A DNA stretch of 32,516 nt from Terriglobales bacterium (GTDB lineage: Bacteria > Acidobacteriota > Terriglobia > Terriglobales > Acidobacteriaceae): the NCBI GenBank assembly GCA_025935035.1, contig JAICWB010000004.1, positions 1-32,516 of the forward strand, in the 5' to 3' direction. The notes below the pieces were generated by a model. It was not told the DNA's origin. It was given only the letters and a program-made list of their open reading frames with translations, and did no database searches. Made by a program: the position numbers and the translations under genes. This document shows, piece after piece, positions 25,915 through 32,516 of this stretch; the stretch's first letter is position 1, and each line of letters opens with the position of its first letter.

Positions 25915-26139
25915 ATGGCGGACAACGAGAATTCGCTAATGGAGCAGGGAAGTAACGGCAATCCGGCGCCCGCGGGTCCAGGGCCCGACCGCCACCGCAG
26001 ACGCAAGCGGAAGGTCAAGCGCAGCAGCCGTGTAGCCCGCAAAGCCTGGTATGTCGTAGTTTTTGCAATCGCCGTAACCGTTCTTTTTGCCCTGTGGTAT
26101 TACCTGATTAACCGGCCCACAGTCGAACCACCCTCTTAA
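25915..26139 (+). CDS. Small single-pass membrane protein, unknown function
   Basis: 74 residues. A Pro/Gly-rich N-terminus leads to a strongly basic stretch (RHRRRKRKVKRSSRVARK), then one membrane helix (WYVVVFAIAVTVLFALWYYL) and a short tail. By the positive-inside rule the basic part is cytoplasmic. The gene lies 11 nt after the polysaccharide export gene and is probably cotranscribed. I do not recognise the family. Confidence 0.7.
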   Translation: MADNENSLMEQGSNGNPAPAGPGPDRHRRRKRKVKRSSRVARKAWYVVVFAIAVTVLFALWYYLINRPTVEPPS

Positions 26140-26225
26140 ATCCCGTTTTGACGAGCAGCAGACCGGCAGTGTACCTGCATCTTATTTGACAGGAGCGTGG
26201 CACTACCCGCGCTCGAGGGCTTGTC

Positions 26226-27164
26226 TTGGAGAAGCTGCAAGGGATTCGTCGGGCAGTGACCGCCTTCGGTCGCGAGATGATGCAAGGGCACCGTCAGCCG
26301 GAAAAGCCCTTTGTTCGGCCCAAGATCGGCCTCGCGTTAGGCGGAGGATTCGCGCGCGGCGTGGCCCACGTAGGGGTCCTGCGCGTCCTTGAAGACGAGG
26401 GGATCCCCATCGACTTCATCGCCGGCACCAGCAGCGGCGCAGTCATTGGTGCCATGTATGCCAGCGGCATGTCCGGCAAAGACATTCACGAAGTCGCCTC
26501 ACTGTTAAAGTTCGGCAATTTTGCAAAATTCAGTTTCTCCCGTCTCGGTTTCTGGAACAGTTCCCCGATGGCGAGCTTCCTGAAGCGGGTACTTAAGGCA
26601 GAAACTTTCGAACAACTGCGAATGCCGTTGGCTGTATCCGCCACCGAATTTACTACCGGCGACCCCGTCATTTTCTCGTCAGGCCCGCTTATTGACGCAG
26701 TACGCGCCAGTTGCGCTTATCCAGGCATGTTTCATCCCGTCCAGATTGACGGCCGGCTTATGGTGGATGGTCTCCTCTCGCATCCTGTTCCAGCGGTCCC
26801 GCTGAAACAGATGGGCGCTGAGAAAGTCATTGCCGTTTATTTCAGTTCACACTGGGTGGGGAATACCGGCCCCAAACACTTCATGGATGTCATTGGACAA
26901 TGCTTTTCTATCGCCTCTTCGCGAATGTGTGCACAATGGCAATCCAGTTCGGACCTGGTGCTTGAACCGGACGTTTCCGCCTTCGCCTATGACGCGTTTT
27001 CCCACGTTAATGAACTCGTAAAGGTTGGTCAGGACGCGGCCCTCGCAGCTTTGCCACAGATTAAAGAATGGATAGCTGATCCATCAGCCGCCGAAGCCAC
27101 GCCGAAAGCAGCCGAACTCTCCCAGGCGCCATTGTCGCCAGCCACAGTGCCGCTGGCTAGCTAA
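26226..27164 (+). CDS. Patatin-like phospholipase (RssA-type)
   Basis: 312 residues, serine hydrolase of the patatin family. The oxyanion glycine-rich loop LALGGGFARG is followed by the nucleophile elbow GTSSG (Ser69) and the dyad Asp181 in MVDGLLSHP, so the active site is complete. The final ~35 residues are Pro/Ala-rich. The TTG start at 26226 comes from the ORF track and lacks a good Shine-Dalgarno; the paired ATG codons at 26277/26280 would still leave the whole domain intact. No signal peptide is seen, so it acts in the cytoplasm or at the inner face of the membrane. The lipid substrate cannot be deduced. Confidence 0.88.
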   Translation: MEKLQGIRRAVTAFGREMMQGHRQPEKPFVRPKIGLALGGGFARGVAHVGVLRVLEDEGIPIDFIAGTSSGAVIGAMYASGMSGKDIHEVASLLKFGNFAKFSFSRLGFWNSSPMASFLKRVLKAETFEQLRMPLAVSATEFTTGDPVIFSSGPLIDAVRASCAYPGMFHPVQIDGRLMVDGLLSHPVPAVPLKQMGAEKVIAVYFSSHWVGNTGPKHFMDVIGQCFSIASSRMCAQWQSSSDLVLEPDVSAFAYDAFSHVNELVKVGQDAALAALPQIKEWIADPSAAEATPKAAELSQAPLSPATVPLAS

Positions 27165-27193
27165 AATCACGCAACAAGATTCAGACTCCTGCC

Positions 27194-29437
27194 TTGGTGG
27201 TAATCTGTTTGGGCTTTCTAAGCCTCTTCAGGAGCCGTCCTTTGCCATTCTTCCGCCCGTTGTTTGCGGTCTTGTTGTTTAGTTCGCTCTCGTTCTCGCA
27301 GCAGTCAGCGCCCGCGCAGTCTTCGAATGATTCATCCCCGCCGCCGTTCGGCTTTCGCGATTTCAGCAAACAAGCTGCCATCGACAAGCAATTCATCGCA
27401 GTGCCGGACCCGAAGCTTGCACGCGAACATTTACGGACTCTGACCTCCGCGCCGCACGTCGCCAGTTCTCCTGAAGACAAGAAGACTGCCGAATATGTCG
27501 CGGAAAAATTTCGTGCTGCCGGGCTGCAAACCCAGATCGTCGAATACAAAGTATGGATGGGCATGCCAAAGGAAATACACGTGGACGTAACCGCGCCTGC
27601 AGGCGTGGTCATGCACGGACCCTCGCGCGAAAGCGTAGGCAAGGGAAATGATCCGTATCAGGACGACCCGCGCGTGCTCATGCCTTTCAATGGCGACTCG
27701 CCCTCGGGCCAAGCCGAAGCTGACGTGATCTACGCCAACTATGGCACCAAAGAGGATTTTCAGAAGCTGAAAGACATGAAGGTGGATCTCAAAGGCAAGA
27801 TCCTCATTGTGCGATACGGCCAGAACTATCGCGGAGTGAAGTCCTATCTTGCCGAAGAGAATGGGGTCGCCGGCGTCCTCATCTACTCGGATCCCATCGA
27901 TGACGGCTACTTCAAGGGTGACAAATATCCGAAAGGCCCGTGGCGTCCCGATTATGGCGTGCAGCGCGGTAGCGTGCAGTATCTATCGATGTATCCTGGC
28001 GATCCCACCACGCCTGGTGTCGCGTCCGTCTCTAATCTTCCTGACAGCCAACGCCTGCCGCTCAACCAGGTGAAGAGCCTGAGCACGGTCCCCACAACGC
28101 CTATCTCGTACGCGGATGCCCAACCTATCCTCGCCAATCTCGGCGGGCCGGATTCGCCACGCGACTGGCAAGGAGCATTGCCGTTCACTTATCACATTGG
28201 TCCGGGTCCTGTGCGCGTGAAGATGAATCTCAAGCAAGACTTTCAATATCGCACCATCTGGGACGTGATCGGGATCGTTCCCGGTACTGAGCATCCTGAG
28301 GAGTGGGTCGTCGGTGGCAATCATCGCGACGCCTGGGTGTATGGCGCAGTGGATCCCAACAGCGGCACCGCTGCGATGCTGGAAACCGTTCATGGGATCG
28401 GCGAGTTGCTGAAGTCCGGATGGAAGCCGAAGCGCACTCTTGTTTTCGGTAGTTGGGACGCCGAAGAAGAAGGCCTCATCGGTTCCACCGAATGGGTGGA
28501 AGAGCACGGCAAGGAACTGGCGAACGCAGCGGCATATTTCAATATGGACGTTGGCGTCTCTGGCCCGAATTTCGGCGCATCATCTGTGCCGAGCCTTAAG
28601 CAATTCATCCGTGACGTGACCAAAGCTGTGCCCGCGGCAGCAGGTGAGCACACGGTCTATGACGTATGGAAGAAGCGCCGTCAGGATGAATCCGGCGATG
28701 CCGGTAATCTAGCTACGCTCGGTGGTTCGCAGACGCGTCCGCCCACTGTCTCCACCACGGACGTGCCTGTCGGAGATCTTGGCAGCGGCTCCGATTACAC
28801 TCCGTTCTTTCAGCACGCGGGCGTGCCCGCAACCGACATAGGTTCTTCCGGCGCTTACGGCGTCTATCATTCCGTCTTCGATAACTTCGCGTGGTTCACC
28901 CGCTTCGGCGACCCGGATTTTATCTATGAGCAGGAGATGGCCCGCGTCTTTGGCGTCGAGATGCTACACATGGCGCAGGCGGATTTCCTTCCGTATGATT
29001 ACTCGCTCTATTCGCATGAGGTGGAGGATTACGTCGCCAAAGCGAAAATGGCCGCGGCTCGCGCGCACGTCCAAGCTGACTTCACCGCTCTCACCGAATC
29101 GGCAAAGCATTTTGCTGCTGCCAGCGAAGCCATCTCCGCTTTTCAGCATGATGCACATCTGAGCGCGGAATCCACGGCTACACTCAACAAGGGGCTTCGC
29201 GAAGCCGAGCGCGCGCTGCTCATACCCGAGGGACTGCCCAAGCGGCCATGGTTTAAACATGCCATCTATGCCCCCGGCGAATACACGGGTTACGCGGCAG
29301 TTGTGATTCCCGGAGTCAACGAAGGTATAGATTCTCGCGATGAGCAACGCACAGAAGCCCAGATCGCTGCTTTGCGTGCCGCCCTGGACCGCGCGTCTCA
29401 GGTGTTAGATGAATGTGCCCGGAGCCTGAAGATGTGA
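27194..29437 (+). CDS. Exported M28 metallopeptidase of glutamate carboxypeptidase II type
   Basis: 747 residues with the three-part architecture of PSMA/NAALADase proteins: an N-terminal peptidase lobe with signal peptide (PLFAVLLFSSLSFSQ), a PA domain (KGKILIVRYGQNYRGVKSYLAEENGVAGVLI), the M28 zinc-binding core and a C-terminal helical transferrin-receptor-type dimerisation domain. Zinc ligands and catalytic residues are visible: NHRDAWVYGAVDPNSG, WDAEEEGLIGSTEW, FNMDVGVSG and the last His in YGVYHSVFDN. It should remove C-terminal residues from small peptides in the periplasm or outside. The TTG at 27194 is one possible start; the GTG at 27197 is also possible. It is preceded by the patatin gene. 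Confidence 0.92.
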   Translation: MVVICLGFLSLFRSRPLPFFRPLFAVLLFSSLSFSQQSAPAQSSNDSSPPPFGFRDFSKQAAIDKQFIAVPDPKLAREHLRTLTSAPHVASSPEDKKTAEYVAEKFRAAGLQTQIVEYKVWMGMPKEIHVDVTAPAGVVMHGPSRESVGKGNDPYQDDPRVLMPFNGDSPSGQAEADVIYANYGTKEDFQKLKDMKVDLKGKILIVRYGQNYRGVKSYLAEENGVAGVLIYSDPIDDGYFKGDKYPKGPWRPDYGVQRGSVQYLSMYPGDPTTPGVASVSNLPDSQRLPLNQVKSLSTVPTTPISYADAQPILANLGGPDSPRDWQGALPFTYHIGPGPVRVKMNLKQDFQYRTIWDVIGIVPGTEHPEEWVVGGNHRDAWVYGAVDPNSGTAAMLETVHGIGELLKSGWKPKRTLVFGSWDAEEEGLIGSTEWVEEHGKELANAAAYFNMDVGVSGPNFGASSVPSLKQFIRDVTKAVPAAAGEHTVYDVWKKRRQDESGDAGNLATLGGSQTRPPTVSTTDVPVGDLGSGSDYTPFFQHAGVPATDIGSSGAYGVYHSVFDNFAWFTRFGDPDFIYEQEMARVFGVEMLHMAQADFLPYDYSLYSHEVEDYVAKAKMAAARAHVQADFTALTESAKHFAAASEAISAFQHDAHLSAESTATLNKGLREAERALLIPEGLPKRPWFKHAIYAPGEYTGYAAVVIPGVNEGIDSRDEQRTEAQIAALRAALDRASQVLDECARSLKM

Positions 29438-29470
29438 TACATTCCGCGCATCAACTCCACGGGATGAACT

Positions 29471-29689
29471 ATGAGTAACTATTGGCTTGAGCGTTTGGGC
29501 AGCATCGTCGCAGGTGGCGGGATCATTTACGCCACTTATCTGGCAACTAAAGATATCCCCATGGACAATCTATGGGCCACTGAAAGCGCTCATCGAGTGA
29601 TGTCTCAGACCGGCCCGCTCGAGGCCTGCGCCCTGGGCATCATCATCTGGATCTACGCGAAATGGCGTAAGACCGTAGTAGTACGCTAA
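29471..29689 (+). CDS. Small membrane protein, unknown function
   Basis: 72 residues with two hydrophobic segments (residues about 9-25, LGSIVAGGGIIYATYLA, and about 52-64, ACALGIIIWIYAKW). It has a plausible ATG, 34 nt after the M28 peptidase stop, and may be cotranscribed. I do not recognise it; codon use and length are compatible with a real gene. Confidence 0.55.
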   Translation: MSNYWLERLGSIVAGGGIIYATYLATKDIPMDNLWATESAHRVMSQTGPLEACALGIIIWIYAKWRKTVVVR

Positions 29690-29769
29690 AACTTCTCTCA
29701 AAATCCTGCCATCTCAGGGCGATTTTTTGCGTCTAAATATATGCGCCCTCTCCAAACAGAAGGATTTCT

Positions 29770-31188
29770 ATGCCTTTCGCACGAATCATTGCGTCCAACC
29801 CTTCCGCTGCCCGGTATACGGCGCGCACTCTTCATGAAGCAGGTTATGAAGTAGAGATCGTTCCTCCTGGTACGGCAGGGAATCCCGCGGCTGAAGTTGT
29901 ATTTGATCTTGATGCTGACAAGATGCTGTCGATCAACGCCGAGGATTATGTTCCCGGTGAGCGAGAGTTCGTTCTCAAGCCGTTATGGCGAAAATTCACC
30001 GCCAAACGCAAGGCTGAAGAAGATATTGCCCGCGCCGTCCGGTCTTTTCCAACCAGAAGTGCATCTTCTGCGGGGCAGAAAGTATCCGCGAAGGAACCGC
30101 CCATTGCACAGGCTCCAATAACACCTAAGCCTGAGCGGGAGACCATCGCCGCTCGCGAGGCGGCGGAAGCAGCGCAGTTGGCGGAACGCCGGCGTATCGC
30201 TGCCGAAGAGCGGCGTCGGGCGGAAGAGGCAGAAAGTTTACGAGCAGCGGAAGTTGCGAGAGTGCGCGCCGAAGAAGCCGAGCGTCTGCGTTCAGAGCAG
30301 ATGCGCCTTCAGCGGGAGCAGGAAGCGGTTCGCCAACGCGATATTGAAGCGCAGCGTGCCGAGTTCCGTCGTCAACAGCAAGCGTGGGAGCTTGAGGCGG
30401 CGCGGCAGCGAGAGCGCGAAGAACGAGAGATGATCGTGCGTAAGCAAGAAGAAGAGCGCCTCCGGGCGGAAGCGCTTTTGCGTGAAGCCGAAGCCACAGC
30501 CGCTGCCGAAGCTGCCTATCAGCAAAAGTTGCAACAGCAGCGCGCGGAAGCTTTACGGCGCGAAGCAATACAGCGCCAGGCAGACGAGGCGCACCGTTCC
30601 GATGTTCTGCGCCAGCGGCAGGACGAGGAAGTGGTACGCAAAGCTGAAGCGCAGCGTCTTTTGCTCGAGGCCAATATGCGTCGCGAAGAGGCAGCGCGCG
30701 AGCGGGAAGCGGTTCCCGAAGTCGTTCTGGCGAAAAAAAACATAGAGGTTCCGACGCTCAGTCAGTACTTGGCGCTGCGTCTGCAAGAGCGCAGGGAAGC
30801 CCGCGTGGCCAAGTCGCGGTCCAAGGTGACGCGCATTGACCGCGGCAGTCGCTCGGCGTGGCGGCAAGCGTGGCCGGTGACTGCGGCCGTAGCTGCCGCG
30901 TGCCTGGTCGGATGGGGAATCGCTTCCTATCGCGATGCCAGCCCCGCAGCCACTTCACAAGACAAGCCGCCAATCCTCAGCCCCGGACAATACGCACCCT
31001 ATCCGGTAGCTACCCCGGCTTCGTCCCCGGCAGTCAAACAGCCCGCTAATAAAACGAAGCGAAGTGCCGTTCGGAGCCAGGAACGGGGAGAAGACGAAGT
31101 GGTAGTTCACCATTACTATCCATCGAAAACGGCGACCGCACAGAACCGCGTTCCCCAACACGGCAAGAAGATCACCGATCTGCAATAA
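29770..31188 (+). CDS. Membrane-anchored coiled-coil protein with conserved N-terminal domain
   Basis: 472 residues. AGAAGGA precedes the ATG. Residues 1-80 form a compact globular domain (ARIIASNPSAARYTARTLHEAGYEVEIV) of a type I cannot name; the ARTLHEAGYEV pattern hints at a Rossmann or receiver-like fold. Residues about 130-320 are a highly charged Arg/Glu/Ala heptad-rich helix, surely coiled coil, reminiscent of TolA. Then a single membrane segment (PVTAAVAAACLVGWGIASY, about residues 375-395) and a Pro/Ser-rich tail follow. The function is unknown. It could link a cytoplasmic coiled coil to the envelope. It ends at a strong terminator. Confidence 0.8.
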   Translation: MPFARIIASNPSAARYTARTLHEAGYEVEIVPPGTAGNPAAEVVFDLDADKMLSINAEDYVPGEREFVLKPLWRKFTAKRKAEEDIARAVRSFPTRSASSAGQKVSAKEPPIAQAPITPKPERETIAAREAAEAAQLAERRRIAAEERRRAEEAESLRAAEVARVRAEEAERLRSEQMRLQREQEAVRQRDIEAQRAEFRRQQQAWELEAARQREREEREMIVRKQEEERLRAEALLREAEATAAAEAAYQQKLQQQRAEALRREAIQRQADEAHRSDVLRQRQDEEVVRKAEAQRLLLEANMRREEAAREREAVPEVVLAKKNIEVPTLSQYLALRLQERREARVAKSRSKVTRIDRGSRSAWRQAWPVTAAVAAACLVGWGIASYRDASPAATSQDKPPILSPGQYAPYPVATPASSPAVKQPANKTKRSAVRSQERGEDEVVVHHYYPSKTATAQNRVPQHGKKITDLQ

Positions 31189-31206
31189 TGCCCCGTAACT
31201 AACAAG

Positions 31207-31239
31207 AAAGCCGCTCTGATATCAGCGCGGCTTTTCCTT
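31207..31239. terminator. Bidirectional Rho-independent terminator
   Basis: AAAGCCGC t CTG / CAG c GCGGCTTT form a long stem with one mismatch and an ATAT loop (31207-31234). It is followed by TTTTCCTTTT on the plus strand, while an A-rich flank gives a T-run on the minus strand. It lies between convergent genes (29770-31188 and 31253-31849), so it can serve both. Confidence 0.92.
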
Positions 31240-31252
31240 TTACTGCCAGAGG

Positions 31253-31849
31253 TTAGAACGTGAATCCCACTGAGACTCCCGCTCGGACGGCATGATTGCC
31301 GCTGAAGTCAAAGTTGTTTTTCATGAAGTAAACGCGCGCTTCAGGCCGTACAAAAAAGTTCTTTGTGGCATACAGCCTCAAGCCGGCGCCAATATCGCCC
31401 ATCAAATGTTTCTCACTATCAAAGTTCGTGCAGCCAGAGAAAGAGCAATTGACGTTGCCGGTGTAGAAGCGAACGTCTTCCTGGCCGATACCGCCCAATA
31501 ATTCGAGCGTCGCACGATTACCCAATTTAGGCGCATAGAGCGCATTGATGTCCCAGAAGATCGGACGGAAGGGCTGGAATCCATCATAAAAATTCTGTTT
31601 TGCGCGCCATGTGACTTCGCCCTCAATGCCGATGCGCTTTGCCGTCACAAAGCTTCCCGATACGACCGGCCATGTTCCCGTTCCCACTGATTGCGGAAAG
31701 AAGACGTTGCCGTTGCTGGTGATGAGGTTGGTGCTGTTGGCTGAAGGCGCCCACATGCCGCTGACACCGAATGCCGCGGAGATTTCCTGTGCCTCGCTGG
31801 CGATACAAAATGCGGAGAGTACTAAGAGTATTAAGGTTAGTTTCTTCAC
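31253..31849 (-). CDS. Outer-membrane beta-barrel protein
   Basis: 198 residues with a signal peptide (MKKLTLILLVLSAFCIASEA). Alternating hydrophobic strands (ISAAFGVSGMWAP, ATLELLGGIGQEDVRFYTG, FFVRPEARVYFMKNNF) and a C-terminal Phe in VSVGFTF are typical of small OmpA/OmpX-like barrels. Two cysteines (NCSFSGC) could form a disulfide in an outer loop. The ligand or role is unknown. The 5' side lies 106 nt downstream of thiC on the same strand; it may have its own promoter. Confidence 0.85.
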   Translation of the reverse strand: MKKLTLILLVLSAFCIASEAQEISAAFGVSGMWAPSANSTNLITSNGNVFFPQSVGTGTWPVVSGSFVTAKRIGIEGEVTWRAKQNFYDGFQPFRPIFWDINALYAPKLGNRATLELLGGIGQEDVRFYTGNVNCSFSGCTNFDSEKHLMGDIGAGLRLYATKNFFVRPEARVYFMKNNFDFSGNHAVRAGVSVGFTF

Positions 31850-31955
31850 GTAAATGAAAGACCTCCTGCGGCGTTAGATGAAAAAGCAGGAAGTCTGTTT
31901 GTGAAGAAGCGTAAATCTCGGGTTGTGGCGCGTGCTTTTTGGGACGAGAAGCTGC

Positions 31956-32516
<561 letters not shown>

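Noticed and set aside
30125-30568. 147-aa minus-strand ORF
   Set aside because: Composition (Leu/Ala/Arg-rich) is that of the complement of the Glu/Arg coiled-coil coding sequence; it lies wholly inside a better gene.

Overview
The window reads as chromosomal DNA of a moderately GC-rich free-living bacterium. The best guess is Acidobacteriota (Terriglobia-like). This is inferred from the mix of genes: a Ser/Thr kinase fused to a TPR tail, a sigma factor next to a TPR-CHAT protein, a compact his operon with an unusual HisA, large secreted repeat proteins, and an M28 peptidase of the glutamate carboxypeptidase II type. No tRNA, rRNA, insertion sequence, phage gene or CRISPR array was seen.

Layout. 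(1) 1-2195: the end of a Dpp/Opp-type ABC permease and its periplasmic peptide-binding protein. (2) 2274-8616: a tightly packed cassette of an ECF-like sigma factor, a cytoplasmic TPR-CHAT cysteine protease, a zinc-finger anti-sigma-like protein, an exported subtilisin-like (S8) protease with QSTASVLD repeats inserted in its catalytic domain, and a stand-alone HD-GYP c-di-GMP phosphodiesterase. A related 18-nt motif lies upstream of both the sigma gene and the S8 gene. This is the most novel part of the window. It resembles, without any CRISPR genes, the TPR-CHAT/sigma-regulator logic known from type III-E CRISPR. (3) 8737-15142: a complete transcription-attenuation leader (promoter, near-leaderless His-rich leader peptide, antiterminator, terminator) followed by hisI-G-D-C-B-H-F-A, in which every junction overlaps. 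hisE is absent. (4) 15465-20072: a 1535-residue secreted protein with sialidase-like repeats and a (NPNVS)n array. (5) 20119-24646, minus strand: a Ser/Thr kinase-TPR receptor, a YtxH-like protein and an SDR oxidoreductase with a membrane tail. (6) 24881-31188, plus strand: a polysaccharide export protein, a small membrane protein, a patatin-like phospholipase, an M28 peptidase, a small membrane protein and a coiled-coil membrane protein, ending at a strong bidirectional terminator. (7) 31253-32516, minus strand: an outer-membrane beta-barrel protein and the 3' part of thiC.

How the genes work together. The his genes form one pathway unit controlled by histidyl-tRNA supply. The 2274-8616 cassette is best read as a signalling module: TPR-CHAT proteolysis could inactivate the anti-sigma factor, free the sigma factor, and induce the exported protease and the c-di-GMP hydrolase. 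That reading is inference; the gene order, the catalytic residues and the motif are seen directly. All coordinates and motifs were read by eye from the sequence and ORF track; no searches were run.
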